Below the pieces are notes generated by a model that saw nothing but the letters and a program-made list of their open reading frames with translations, had not been told where the DNA came from and did not search any database. From NCBI GenBank assembly GCA_963792175.1, contig CAWBVG010000028.1, forward strand, positions 8,155 through 72,154: 64,000 nt of DNA, read 5' to 3'. This DNA is from CAWBVG01 sp963792175. Its GTDB lineage: Bacteria > Acidobacteriota > Vicinamibacteria > Vicinamibacterales > CAVVIG01. The first letter of the stretch is position 1, and each line of letters opens with the position of its first letter. The translations under genes and the position numbers were made by a program. Below are positions 51,883-63,952 of this stretch, piece after piece.

Positions 51883-54800
51883 TCAGAAAAAGAGCTTGCC
51901 GCCCAATTGCACCTGCCGCATGGCCCCGCGCGGTGCTGATGCGGCCAAACGTCGCGGCGCCGAACGTGCCGCCGGGGTTGCCGTAGTTGACGGTGTTGAA
52001 TGCGTTGAAGATTTCCGCGCGGATCTGGAACTGCATCGTTCCGCCGAGCGGGACATTTTTCATCAGCGACAGGTCGGTGGACGGCGAACTTGGGACCTCT
52101 CAGCACGTTGCGCGGCGCGTTGCCGAAGGTGAACTGCGCCGGCATCGCGAACGCGGACGCATCGTAGCAGTTGATCAGCTCGAGGGTCGTCGTGATTGGG
52201 CTGGCAGTTGAGCGACGGAATCGGCTCCGACGAGATTCGGGCGCTGGAGTCCCGAGATGCCCGATGTTGGCGCGATCGGCGCTGATGACGACGTTGACCG
52301 GCGTTCCACTCTGGATGGTGCTGACGCCGCCCACCTGCCATCCCGCCACCACGTACCTCAGGATCGGATTCGACGACGTCTTGAGGAACGGCACGTCGTA
52401 GATGTAGCTCGCGACGAACCGGTGCGGGATGTCCCAGTTCGCCGGGCCATAGTCGGCCCAGATGTCGTAGTTGTCCATCGTCTGGCCGCCGCCGTTGGAG
52501 TGGGTTGACATGTCGCGCGTGCGCGACCAGGTGTAGTGCAGCGTCGGCCTGCAGACCGCGGCTCATGCGCTTGCGCAGGATGACGCTGACCGCGTCGTAG
52601 TCGGCGATGAGATCGTTCTGGATGATGCGGCGGCTGCGGAACTTCTGGCTGGGCCGCCGCGGATCCACGGCGCCCGGACCAGGCTGCGGCGTGTTGTTGA
52701 AGAAGCTGCGGTCCAGGTGGCTGGTGTTCGAGCCGAGATACTGGAAGTCGAGCGCCATGCCGGCCAGCAGCTCGCGCTGCAGGTCGACGCTCCACTGATC
52801 CTTGCGCGCGTTGGGCAGGTCGCGCGTCGGCGAGATCATGTCGGGCGTGGCCACCGGGGCCGCCACGCCGGTCGGGCTCGCGAAGGACAGAGTCGGGTTC
52901 GCCGGATCGGTACTGAACGTGGACACCGCCGCCAGCGGCGGGTTGTTGGTCAGGAACGTGAACGAGTTCATCTGGTTCGGGTTGTAGTAGATCCCGAACC
53001 CGGCGCGCAGCACCGTCTTCTCGCCGAGCCGATAGGTGGCACCGAGCCGCGGCGCAATGTCCTTGTAGTTCGGATTGGTGAACTTGAAGCCCGGAGCGGG
53101 AAAGCTCGCCGGGATGATCGTCTCGAAGTCTTCGGCCAGCATCGAGGCGAGTCCCGCGTAGGTCTGCACCGGCGTGTTCAGCTCGTAGCGCAGGCCGAGG
53201 CTCAGCGTGAAGTTGCGCGACGCCTGCCAGACGTCGTTGACGAAGAAGCCGTTGCGCCAGCCGCCGACGTGACCCTGGATCTGGTCGGTCGGCGGAATCA
53301 CCGTGCGCGGCAATCCCAGCATGAAGTCGGCGACGGAGTATCCGGTGATGTCGCCGGTGAAGTCGAAGCGCCCGCGCGGATCGTTGGCCGCTCGCCGGCC
53401 GGTGCGTCATCCGCCGCAGGTCGAAGCCGAATCGCACGTTGTGCGAGCCGCGGTTGTAGGCCATGACGTTCGACATCTGGAACGTCGTGTCGAACTGGTA
53501 CCAGTTCGCCCCCGCGGTGCCAAGCCCGCTGAACGCGCTGATGTTGATCGTCGGGATGCCCGGATTGTTGTAGCGGACGTCGCCGTTGAAGCCGGGAATG
53601 CCGAGGTCGGCGCCCGCTGTCGCGATGCCGCCCACCGAGAAGGCATTCAGGGTGTCGAAATCGATCCGGTGATAGCCGATCCGGAAGTCGTTGTACAGGT
53701 TCGGCCGCAGCGTGTGCGTATAGGAGAACAGCGTGTTCTTGTTGACACGGGGCTGCGTGACCACCTGGATCGGAATCGGCGTTGGCGGAATCCCGATGTT
53801 GTTCGTGAAGCTGTCGTGCCAGTTGTAGCGGAAATACAGGCGAGCCTTGTTGCCGACGTTCTGATCGACGCGGAACAGGACCTGGTCGACGTTGTCGTCC
53901 GAAGCGGCGTTGGCCTGCAGGTTCGACGCCGTCCCCGGCTGGTTTGCCGCAGGGTAGTACTCCAGCAGCTTGCGCGCGATCGGCGAAATCTGCGACTGGG
54001 GGATGATGTTGCCGGGAAACGGCTGGCCGGTCAGCGGGTTTTTGATGGCGGTGGCGACTTCGGAAAAGTTCCCCTGGCGCATCAGCGCGGTCGGCACGGA
54101 AATGAAGCCGGCCGTCAGGCGCGTCCGCGCGGACCCCTTCGTACGCGCCCATGAAGAACGTCTTGTTCCGGCCGTCGTAGAGCTTCGGGATCATCACCGG
54201 GCCGTCCATCTGCGCCCCGAACTGGTTGCGCTTCCGCGGGATTCTTCGGGTTCGCCGGATTCTCGAAATATCCGCGGCTGTCGAGCGCAGGCATCCTGCG
54301 ACGAACTCGAACAGCGATCCGTGCGCGCTGTTGGTTCCGCTCTTGGTCACCACGTTGATGTGGACGCCGAGATACGAGCCGTACTCGGCCGACGTGCTGC
54401 CGGTCTGGACCTGAATCTCGGTGACCGCGTCAGCAATCGGACGCATGCTGGTCGCCGCCAGCAGGTTGGACGAGGAGTTGATGCCGTCGAGCGACAGGCT
54501 GTTCTGGATCTCCCGCTGGCCCGCACCTCTGAAACTGAGGCCGATATCGCTGTTCGGCGCGGCGACGACGCCCGGCGTCGTGGTGGCCAGACTCCAGACG
54601 TTGCGGCCGTTCAGCGGCAAGTCGGCGACGGCGCGCTTGCCGATGGTTTCCGAAATCTTGGCGCTGTCGGTGTCCAGGATCGGCGACGCGCCGACGACGG
54701 TGATCGATTCGTTCAACTGGCCGACCTTCATGACGACGTTGGTGCGGACGACCTGGTTGGAGGCCACCTCGATGCCGGTCACCCGCGAGGTCTGAAAGCC

Positions 54801-55052
54801 GGTCAGCGTCACGCTGATCTCATAGGTGCCGGTGCGAACGAACTGAATGTTGTAGTACCCCTCGGCGTTGGTCGTCGCTTCGTAGGTATCGCGCGTGCCG
54901 GCGTTGACCGCCACCACCTGGGCCCCGGGCACCGCAAGCCCGTCGCTGTCGGTGACCGTGCCGACGAGCGCTGTTTGCGAAGCCAGCTGCGCCCATGCGC
55001 TCGTCGTGAGAAACAAGCCGAAACTCAGTGACAACAGAGCTCGACGCAGCAT
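51883..55052 (-). CDS. TonB-dependent receptor with carboxypeptidase-regulatory domain, several frame changes
   Basis: This is an outer-membrane importer of the Oar-like type. The start at 55052 gives signal MLRRALLSLSFGLFLTTSAWAQ, then the regulatory domain (ALVGTVTDSDGLAVPGAQVVAVN), the plug (LPLNGRNVWSLATTTPGVV, LDGINSSSNLLA) and the barrel, ending MRQVQLGGKLFF at 51883. Frames change near 54285, 54240, 54110, 53390, 52540, 52225, 52085 and 51940. In an operon with RidA and close to the exported enzyme set, it could bring the amino-sugar or N-acyl substrate into the periplasm; this is inference. Confidence 0.87.
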
Positions 55053-55117
55053 CGTGACCCCCTTATGTGAACGTCATGCGTCGGCCACGTAGCCGACCCC
55101 ACGGGCAGAACCGTCGA

Positions 55118-58100
55118 TCAGAAGAAGAACTTGAACACCAGCTCCACGGTCCGCGCGGTGCTGACCGTGCTCGTGATCGTGCCGAAGGTGTTCGGCACGG
55201 TAATGTCTCGCGCCGGCGGACTGAAGCTCGGCGTGTTGGTCAGATTGAAGGCTTCGAGCCGGAACTCGAAGCTTCGCGCCCCGCCGATGCTGACGCGCTT
55301 CGCCAGCGCGGCGTTGAGGTTCTTGAAGCCCGGCGCTCGCGCGACGCCGATGCCGCAGTTGCCCCAGGTGCCGCTGGGCGCGCGCGCGAACGCGTTGATG
55401 TCCAGCCAGTGATTGAGCGTCTGATTCGCCGGCGTCGGGTCGCCGACGCAGTTCGGCCGCTCGTTGCCGCGTGTGCGCCTGAAGCGAAGAGCCGCTGCCG
55501 TCGATGACCGTGATCGGGAAACCGGTTCGCGCCTGGAAATGCCGCTCACGCCTCCAGCCGCCGATCAGGGCGTTGCGCCGCCGGAAGCGCCGCCCCGTCC
55601 CGAACGGCAGCTCGTAGCTTGGCCGAGAGCACGAAGTTGTGGCGGACGTCGAAGAACGCCGGCCCGTAGTTCCATTCCGGCTGGTAGGTGTTCATCCAGT
55701 ACGCGCCCTCAGCCTGCACGCCGCCCGAGCCGTAGTAGCCCAGGTTGTTGGTGCGGACCTTGCCCAGCGTGTACGACGCCAGGTACTCGAGACCCTTCGA
55801 ACTGCGCTGGCGAACGCTCGACCTGCAGCGCGTTGTAGTCGCTGCGGCCGCGCGACGCGGTCGTCGAGATGTTGGTGATCAGCGGCGCGGTCGCGAACAG
55901 CGGACGCCGTCTGTCCAGCGGCGCCCAGGTCGACGGATCGCCGACGCCGGGCAGCGGCTGGTTGCCTTCGACTGGCGTGACCAGGTGCTTCGCGTTGTGG
56001 CCCGACGTATCCGATATTCGACGGACGTGGAATCGGTGAGCAGATACTCGGCGAAGACATTCCACTGCTGGGTGAACTGCGGCCGCAGGTTCGGATCCCA
56101 CGCGCGCACCTGGCCCGACGGCTGGTCGAGCGGCTTGAGATCGGCGAAACCCGGCGCGAGCGTCCCGCCGCCCGTCGTCGCGTCGTAGTGAACGTCCGAC
56201 TCGAAGAAGAACGGCGGATTCAGCGGCAGCCGCAGGTTGGCCCCGGTGCCTTCCATGTATTGGGAAATGCCGTAGCCGCCCCGCATCGACCCAGCGATCG
56301 TTCGAGCCGCCAGGCGGCGCCGAGACGCGGCTCGAAGCCTTTCTTGTAGGCGTTGTACAGCGGCTTCACTCTCGCGAGAGCCGTCCTGGGCGAAGATCTG
56401 CCGCCCCGTCGTCGAGATCGAAATTCGACTGGCGGTTGTCCTTCTCGATGACCGGCTGCGTGTACGCCCAGCGCATTCCGAGGTTGAGCGTGAGCGCGGG
56501 GATCACCTTGAAGTCGTCCTGGACGTAGAGCGCGACCCGGTTGTGGAGTTGCGTCCAGGGCTCCGAGACGCTGCCGCGTCCCTTGTTCGTGACCTGATCC
56601 AGCAGGAAGTCGGAGAACGCGAAGCCGGTGAACGTCCCGCCGTAGCCGAACAGGCCGAGCGCGCCGTTGTTGCCGGCGTAGTACCGCTGCTGAACGTAGT
56701 GCAGCAATTGCCCGCCCGACTTCAAGGAGTGGCGTCCCTTCAGCCAGGTGAGCTTCTCGTTGATCTGATAGGTCTTGTCCAGCGTGTCGGTGTTGCTCGC
56801 GCTGCTGCCGATGTTGGTGAGCGAGCTGCCCCACGGATCGAGCTGAGCCCGGGAATCGGTTGGCCACCCGCAATCCCGAACGTCGCGTTGGCGTTTCCGA
56901 GGCCGGCCCAGTCGAGGGCCTGAAGTGACGATGGTGATCTGGTTGTAGCCGACCAGAACCTCATTGACGAGCGACGAATTGACGACGCGGTTCCAGTTCA
57001 ACGCGAGATTGCGAAACGGCGCGTCGGTCAGGCTGCCGAGCAGCAGGGGAAAGCGCCCGCTTGTCGTTTTTCGATTGGTACAGGCGACCGAAAGGCGTCC
57101 GAAGATCTTGTCCTCGGTTCGACGCGTTCCAGTCGATTCGCCCATCGCCCTGGTGCGCACGGATGGTCGTCAGCGTTTCGCCGACGAAGTTCCCGATCAC
57201 GCCGCCGCTCACAGTCCGGTTCGGCAGCGGATAGAGCGAGGCGTTGGAGAGGATCGCGCGAGCGACCGGGCTGATTCGACCCGGCTGGGATTTGGTTGCC
57301 GGCAAACGTCTGTCCCGTCAGCGGGTCGCGGATGACCGAACTGATGCTGGACAGATCGCCGCGCCGCCAGGCTTCGGGTGCGACGGAGAGCGTCTCGAAC
57401 CCGGGCGCGTTGATAGCGCGTGCCCTGATAGTCGCGCGAAGAAGAACAGCTTGGCTCTTGACGAGCGGGCCGCCGAGCGTGCCGCCGTAAATGTCCTGCC
57501 GCCGCTCCGGCTTGGCCGCGCCAGAGCGGTTGTTGGCCCAGGAGTTCGCGTCCATCGCGCTGTTCCGATAGAACTCGAAGCCGTTGCCGCGGCACGTTGT
57601 TCGATCCGGATTTGATCACGTTGCTGATGACGGCACCGGCCACGTTGCCGGTATCGGCGGCGTAGTTGTTGGTCTCGACACTGATCTCGGCAATCGCGTC
57701 GGGACTCGGCTGATACGCGACGAGGTTGTCGATCGACTCGTTCATGTCGACGCCGTCGATCATGTAGTTGTTGGTCTGTTCGCGGTTGCCGTTGACGTAC
57801 GGCCGCCCACCGCCGAAGTTGCGGATCTCGCTGAAGGTGCTCGGGTTCGGCGACACGACTCCGGGGAGCAGCAGCGACAGCGCTCCGGTATTGCGGCCGT
57901 TGATCGGCATCTGCTCGACGGTCGTGCCCGAGATGACCTCGCCAACCGTGGCGGTCTCGGTCTGCAGCAGCGGCGATTACCGACGACGACGACCGTTTCC
58001 TCGATGGCGCCCAGCGTCAGCTTGAAGTCGATCCGGACCGTCTGCTAGCGCTTCCACCTGGGTCGGCTGCGTCGCCGCCGTCTTGAACCCTGACAGCTCC

Positions 58101-58348
58101 GCTTTGACCACATAGACGCCGACGGGCAGCGAGGTCACCGTGTAGTTGCCCGCGTTGTTGGAGGTCGCGGTGTAGACGACGTTCGTCGCCTGGTTGGTCG
58201 CGGTGACGGTCGCGCCCGGCACGGCGGCGCCGCTTTGATCGGCGACGATGCCGGTCAACGAACCTGCGCCGGTCTGGGCAGCCGCGCTGACCGGAAGCAG
58301 GATAGTCGCGAAGAGCACGAACGCGTTCAACAGGAACGGGCGCCTCAT
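55118..58348 (-). CDS. TonB-dependent receptor with carboxypeptidase-regulatory domain (second), several frame changes
   Basis: The start at 58348 has a good ribosome site (GGAGGA) and signal MRRPFLLNAFVLFATILLPVSAAAQ. The regulatory domain (GSLTGIVADQSGAAVPGATVTATN), plug (MPINGRNTGALSLLLPGVV, NNYMIDGVDMNESID) and barrel follow, ending in VELVFKFFF, the terminal strand with aromatic residues. About 1,075 residues with roughly ten frame changes. It is a different paralogue from the preceding receptor. A short hairpin (GTCGGC/GCCGAC near 55080-55098) lies after its stop. Confidence 0.87.
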
Positions 58349-58469
58349 GGTTCCTCCCAAGGGGTAAATTTGCCGTAACGATGGCGCAGCCGCCGAGCGG
58401 AGTCAAGGGAGTTGGGCGGCCAACATGCGCACTCATTCATGTAGGATGAGGCCCTGCTCGCGACGACCG

Positions 58470-58548
58470 GACGAGGAACGCAAAGAACGCCAAGAGCGCA
58501 AAGATAGGGAATCCGAAACGCTCTTGCGGTCTTTGCGTCCTTTGCGGT
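58470..58548. repeat. CGCAAAGA-type inverted repeat, copy 3
   Basis: CGCAAAGAACGCCAAGAGCG on the left faces CGCTCTTGCGGTCTTTGCG on the right. It sits in the leader of the DUF362 gene, about 25 bases before the start. Confidence 0.7.
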
Positions 58549-58572
58549 CATCGTGGACGAGGAGGCGTGCCT

Positions 58573-59740
58573 ATGCATCGCAGATCGTTCGTCCGACTGC
58601 TCGCCGCGGCCGCTTATGCGAAGCGGATGACCGCCTCGGCCGCGGCAAGCCCGCAGAAGCCTGACGGACTCCCGGCGCTCCGCGTCGTCTCGAAGTACGC
58701 GCCCGCCGCGAAACCGGGCATGCCCGGGCCGTATCCGGGACGAGTCGTGTCGGTGAAGTCAGATAAAGCCGTCGACACGACCACCGGGAAGGCAGACGAA
58801 GCGACCGTGCGCGAAATGATGGCGCAAGGGATGCGCACGTTGACCCGCGCCACAACGACAGCTGACGCGTGGCGCCGGTTCTTCGAACCCTCGGACATCG
58901 TCGGCATCAAGGTCAACTGCGGCGGCTACCCGCACTGCATCTCCGCGTACGAGATCGTGGGCGAAGTCGTGCGCCAGTTGACGGCCGTCGGGGTCCCGGT
59001 CACGCAAATCTACGTCTACGAGCGGTTTCAGAACCAGATGGACGAGTGCGACTACGCGGCGCATCTGCCGAGCGGCGTGCAGACGGTCGCGGCCGAGCGC
59101 GCGAACCGGAACGTCGACAACAGCGGCTACGATCCGGCGACGTATCTGGAAGCCGATCTGTTCGGCGAAGAGGATACGCGGTCGAACATCATGCGGCTGG
59201 TCTCGCAGCGCCTGACGAAGATCATCAACATCCCCAACATGAAAGATCACGGGGCGACCGGCGTGACCGGATGCCTCAAGAACATCGCCTACGGCAGCTT
59301 CTCCAACGTGGCGCGCACGCATGCCGGCGGGAAATCGCACACCTACTCGGTCGTCGGCAGGCTCGCCGCGATGGAGCCGCTGCGCTCGAGAACCGTGCTC
59401 CAGATCATGGACGGTTTGCGCGGCGTGTGGCATGGCGGTCCGTTCGCGCGAACGACCCGCTACGTCTTCTATCCGCGCCAGATCATGTTCGCGACCGATC
59501 CGGTGGCCGTCGATCGCCTGCTGCTCGACATCATCGAGACCGAGCGCCGGGCGCACGGCGCGATCTCGATCTGGGACCGCTCGCCCGCCTCGCTCAAGAT
59601 GGACGACACACGGGCGCGTGACGCCGATCCCAACGTGAACATCATCATTCGCGAGCCGGGCCACGTGGAGTACGCCGCGACGCTCGGACTGGGCGTCTAC
59701 GACATCAAGAAGATCACAGCTCGATCAGCTGACGGTATGA
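58573..59740 (+). CDS. Exported DUF362 protein
   Basis: DUF362 proteins are of unknown function and are often linked with Fe-S domains. Here the DUF362 region (DIVGIKVNCGGYPHCISAYEIVGEVVRQL, KIINIPNMKDHGATGVTGCLKNIAYGS, FATDPVAVDRLLLDIIE) fills nearly the whole protein and no ferredoxin motif is visible. The start at 58573 (MHRRSFVRLLAAAAYA) is a Tat-like signal. A frame change near 59720 would give the ending LDQLTV with TGA at 59738-59740, overlapping the next ATG by four bases. The overlap suggests a tight partnership with the following gene. Confidence 0.82.
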
Positions 59741-60680
59741 CGGGACTCGCGCTGCTCGCGCTCTCAGTGCCCTGCGTCTTCTGGCCTGCGCACGGTCGAG
59801 AGCCGATCGGCCCTCGAGGCGGCAGGCATCAAGCAGATCTGTGTGGCACCGGACCGCGCCGATTCCTGGCGCGCCGCCGGTTTCACGGTCACGCCGCTCA
59901 CCGACGCCGAACTCGCCGCTCGTGAACGCCTTCCCGCGCCAGGGACCACGCCGCGGCCGGGGGTCGCGTCGCCGACGCGCGCGCCGTGGATTGACGCGAG
60001 CGGCTGGCGGTTCACGCGGCACCCGGTGTCGAAATACGTGTACGACGTTCCCGCCGGAAAAGCGCCGCTCGCGGCCGCGGAGGCCTTCGCGTACGGCGCC
60101 GATGCCGTGCTGAAGATCGATGTCGCGGACGCCGGCGCGCCTCGGCCAGATGCTCACGTTTCTGGCGGCGCTGCCGCCGCTGGATCTGCCGGCGGTCGCT
60201 GACCTCGCAGTCGTGGACGACGGATCGGCGGTGACCGGTGAAGTGATGAACCTGCTCGCGCGCCGGAACCTGCTGTTCCAGGTGGTCCAGGCGCCGTCCG
60301 CGCGATTTCCGATCAACATCCGGATCGGCACCCCCGAATACCCGCGAACGGAAGCGGCCGATCCCAGCGCCTTTGCGCAGAAGATCCGCCGGCAGCTGAC
60401 CGACGATCGGCGCGCGTTGCGGGTCTACGGCAGCGAAGTGGTCCTCTGCCGCCTGACCGCCGACGCCGGGCGCGCGCGGCTGCACCTGATCAACTACGGC
60501 GGGCGCGAGATCGAAGGGCTCCGCATCCGGCTGCGCGGCCGCTACGCCGACGGCGAAGTCCACGTCGCCGGCGCCGGACGTCTGGCGCTGGAGGATCGTG
60601 TCGTGACGGACGACGCCACCGAGTTCACCATCCCGCGCATCTCGACCTACGCGGTCGTCGATCTCAGGACCGCGCGCTGA
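59737..60680 (+). CDS. Secreted protein of unknown function coupled to DUF362, frame changes
   Basis: The gene starts at 59737, overlapping the DUF362 stop, with a hydrophobic start (MTGLALLALSALRLLACA). The frame changes near 59790 and 60135. The first part (APDRADSWRAAGFTVTPLTDAELAARERLPAPG, WIDASGWRFTRHPVSKYVYDVP) and the middle (LAVVDDGSAVTGEVMNLLARRNLLFQVVQAP) look like a barrel or Rossmann-like enzyme. The last 90 residues (VLCRLTADAGRARLHLINYGGREIEGLRIRLRG) look like a beta-sandwich of the kind that ends glycoside hydrolases. I cannot assign a family; a sugar-related role is a guess from this C-terminus. Confidence 0.6.
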
Positions 60681-60863
60681 ATCGCTAAAGAGTTCGACAC
60701 CAACCAATCGGATAGATCCTCATATCCGCCTGGATAGGGATCCGCGTGTCGCGGTCCCGTCGAGACACGTCATACGCACGCTTTTGCGCAGCGTTGCTGC
60801 TGGCTCGCCAATTGCTCTGCCCTCGGACAAATTCAATCGGGGATTCAGCGCAGGAGGCTAGTT

Positions 60864-61100
60864 ATGGCGAAGCAGATCAGCGGCAAACCGGTTCGAAAAG
60901 TCGCAGCGGGTGCCATCGCCGGAGCGACGATGACGGTGATCTTGTTCGGGATCAAGTCCGTGTTGAAGGCCGATGTTCCTGCGGACGTCGCGAGCGCCAT
61001 GACGGTGTTGCTGACGTTCGGCATCTCGTACATGACTCCCGCCGCCGACGATGATCCGTTGCCGCAGGCGGAACAGCCCGAGCAGCGCGCCGCCGCGTAA
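60864..61100 (+). CDS. Small two-span membrane protein
   Basis: This is a 78-residue protein after a strong ribosome site (CAGGAGGC, 60849-60856). It has a short basic N-terminus (MAKQISGKPVRKV) and two hydrophobic segments (AAGAIAGATMTVILFGIKS and VASAMTVLLTFGISYMTPA), then an acidic tail. Size and layout resemble phage holins, but no other phage gene is present. Function unknown. Confidence 0.6.
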   Translation: MAKQISGKPVRKVAAGAIAGATMTVILFGIKSVLKADVPADVASAMTVLLTFGISYMTPAADDDPLPQAEQPEQRAAA

Positions 61101-61156
61101 GCGCTTCGCCGGCACGCGCGGTGGGCTCGAGGTGAAAGCGGGTCTTGACGACTAAT

Positions 61157-61187
61157 TTGTGGTATCAACATTGCGTAAACACCACAA
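61157..61187. promoter_or_regulatory. Perfect 7-bp inverted repeat TTGTGGT-N17-ACCACAA
   Basis: TTGTGGT (61157-61163) and ACCACAA (61181-61187) lie 21 bases before the start of the next small gene, and a TTGACG at 61145-61150 could be a -35 box. The arrangement fits a repressor or activator site over a promoter. Confidence 0.45.
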
Positions 61188-61208
61188 AACAGGCCCCGCC
61201 GGGCATCA

Positions 61209-61498
61209 TGCGCATCAGAATTGTTCAGCGGCCGACCGTGGAGTTCATTGATGGCGTCCGTCTCGACCAGTTCCGGCCCGGCCACGTGTATCAGCTTGGA
61301 AGCCTGATGGCGGGCGTGTTCCTCGCCGAAGGGTGGGCGGAACCGGTGGACGATCAGGAGACCCGGACGCCGGGATGCGCCCGCAATTCCTCGAAACCTG
61401 ACCAGGGAGTTCTTCCCGCCGTACTACGACGGATCGCCGTCCGCCCTCGCCGCCGAACAGGCATCCCGCCGCCGCGCTCGCCGCCGCCGCAAGTAACC
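61209..61498 (+). CDS. Small protein of unknown function, one frame change
   Basis: The start MRIRIVQRPTVEFIDGVRLDQFRPGHVYQLGSLMAGVFLAEGWAEPVDD is well formed. A frame change near 61385 restores REFFPPYYDGSPSALAAEQASRRRARRRRK with a stop at 61496-61498. About 96 residues with a very basic tail that could bind nucleic acid. It lies 22 bases before the permease gene. I do not recognise it. Confidence 0.5.
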
Positions 61499-61520
61499 CA
61501 TCCCGCGAACACGCTCACCC

Positions 61521-63939
61521 ATGACCGACATCCGGTACACGCTCCGACAACTCCTGCGATCGCCCGGGTTCACCGCCGTCGCGTTGCTCACCCTGGCATT
61601 GGGGATGGCCGCCAACACGGTGTTCTTCAGCGTTCTGTATGGTGTCGTCCTCCGTCAGCCCGCCTATCCGGACGCCTCACGCCTGGTGACGATTCACAAT
61701 CTCTCGAGTGGGGGGATCGCGACTGGTGGGCTCCTCTCCCGCGCCGAGTTCCGCGACTATCGGGAGCGCCAACGCGCCTTCGAGGGTCTGGCCGCGTCAG
61801 ACCTCGGGCGGATGACACTGACGTCAACCGGCGACGCGGACGCGCATGCCGAGCGGGTCAAAGTGTCGAGCGTCACCGCGAACCTGTTTCAGGTCCTCGG
61901 CGTTGGTCCCGCGCGCGGTCACGCCCCGCGCGCCGGAGACGAGCGCGGGGCGCCGGTTGCCGTGCTGAGCCACGAGTTGTGGCGATCGCGGTTCGGTGGC
62001 GTCGACGACATCCTCGCACGCACCATCCGCCTCAACGGCGTCGAGTACACCATTGTTGGCGTCATGCCCGCCGGCTTCGCCTATCCCGAGCCGGACATGG
62101 GTGCCTGGGTGCCGATCGACGTCAGCGCGCGCGGCGATTCCGACCGCAGCGACCACTACCTTGCGGCGATCGGGCGACTGGCGCCGGGGGCGAGCGCGGA
62201 CGGTGCGCGCCTCGACTTGCAGCGCATCGCCGGCGAGCTGCGGCACGATCTGCCGGGAGCGTATGGAGCGGACGCGCGGTGGAACATCGGCGCGCAGTCC
62301 CTGCGACAGACCCAGTTCGGCCGCATGCTGATGCCGCTCGGGTTGGTGATGACGGCGGCGACGGCCGTGCTCCTCATTGCGTGCGTCAACGTCGCGATCA
62401 TGTCGCTTCTTCGCGCCGTCGCCCGGCGACGCGAGCTCTCGATCCGTTTCGCGCTGGGTGCGGCGCGCGGCGACGTGATTCGGCAGCTCCTGACCGAGGC
62501 CGCCGTCCTCTGCGTCCTCGGCGCGAGTGGCGGACTCCTCTTCGCGCAGGTCGGGCTCGGGATCGTAAAGGCGTTCGCGCCCGGTGACATTCCTCGGCTC
62601 GCCGAGGCGGCCATCGACGTTCCGACGGCACTCTTTACAACCGCGGTCCTGGCAGTCGTCACCCTCGTTGTCGGTCTTGCGCCCGCTGCCGTGGCGACGC
62701 GCATGAGCGCCATCGAAGGACAGATTCCGACGGGTCGGTCGTCGGACGGCCGTACGAGCCGCGCGCCTGCGCGACGTCCTGACGGTGATGGAAATCGCGC
62801 TCGCGGCATCGCTGCTCGTCTGCGCCGGTCTCACCCTCCGCAGCCTGCACGCACTGGTGGGCGTCGATCTCGGCTTCGCGACCGGGCAGCGCTTCGCCTT
62901 CAAGACGAACCTGACCGAACGCGCCTACCCGGACGCGGCGCGCGTCGAGCGCTTCTACCAGCAGCTCGCCGAGAAGCTCGAGGCGCTGCCGGGCACGCGG
63001 TCCCTGGGCGCGATTTCGTATCTCCCGCTGAGCGGCGAGGGCCAGGCAGTCAGTGCCGCGCCGACCGCCACGCGTGGACGAGAGCCGGCGGAACTCACCG
63101 TCGGCTGGGGCATTGTCCGTGGGAATTATTTCGAGACGATGGGGATCACCCTGTTGCGGGGCCGGCTCTTCTCAACCGACGATCGGTCGTCGTCTCCGGC
63201 CGTGGCGATCGTGGACGACGTGCTCGCGCGGCGCCTGTGGACGACAGAAGATGCCGCCATCGGCCAGCAGGTCCGACTGGGGACCGGACCCCGGGCGGAG
63301 ACGCGAATCGTGGTCGGTGTCGTCAACCACGTCAGCCACGTCGAGCCGGGCAAGACATCGCTGCCGATGACATACGCCCCGCAGTCGCAGGTGTACCAGC
63401 GGGGGATGTACACCGTGATCAGAACCACGAGCACACAGCAGGCGGTGATGTCGGCAGCCAGGGCCGCCCTGGCGTCCGTCGACTCGTCGATACCCATGTA
63501 CTTTGCCGAAACCGTTGATGCGCGGTACGACCGAACCATCGCGCTGCCGCGCTTTACCGCCGGATTGGTGAGCGCGTTCTCGACGCTCGCCCTCGTGCTC
63601 GCCGGCGTCGGGATTTTCGGCGTCACCGGTTACGCGGTCGCGCAGCGCACGCGCGAGTTCGGCATCCGGTTCGCCCTCGGCGCCCAACGCAGGCATGTCG
63701 GCGCCCTGGTCCTCGGTCGTGTCGTCCTGCTGGCCGGCATCGGGCTCGCAATCGGTACGGCGGTCGGCCTCGGGCTGGGCTCGCTGATGTCGGGCATCCT
63801 GTTCGGCGTTGAACCCGGCGACCCGCTGACAGTGGCGCTCGTGATCGGCGCGATTGGCGTCACGGCGATCCTCGCGAGCGTGTCGCCGCTTCGCCGCGCG
63901 ATCGTCGTGAGCCCGGCGGAGACGCTTCGGGCCGAGTGA
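61521..63939 (+). CDS. ABC transporter permease, ADOP (MacB/FtsX-like) family, one frame change
   Basis: This is a large permease with two MacB-core plus FtsX units, typical of acidobacteria, where many copies stand alone without an ATPase gene. Start: MTDIRYTLRQLLRSPGFTAVALLTLALGMAANTVFFSV. The first periplasmic MacB core (EFRDYRERQRAFEGLAA ... FQVLGVGPARG) is followed by the FtsX helices (ELSIRFALGAARGDVIRQLLTEA), a second core and final helices (FGIRFALGAQRRHVGALVLGRV), ending SPAETLRAE. The frame changes near 62750. Such systems export peptides, lipoproteins or toxic compounds with a partner ATPase encoded elsewhere. Confidence 0.9.
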
Positions 63940-63952
63940 CCCGGGCCCTAAT

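Noticed and set aside
60864..61498. A prophage remnant, suggested by the holin-like protein
   Set aside because: No capsid, tail, lysis enzyme, integrase or att repeat is visible nearby.
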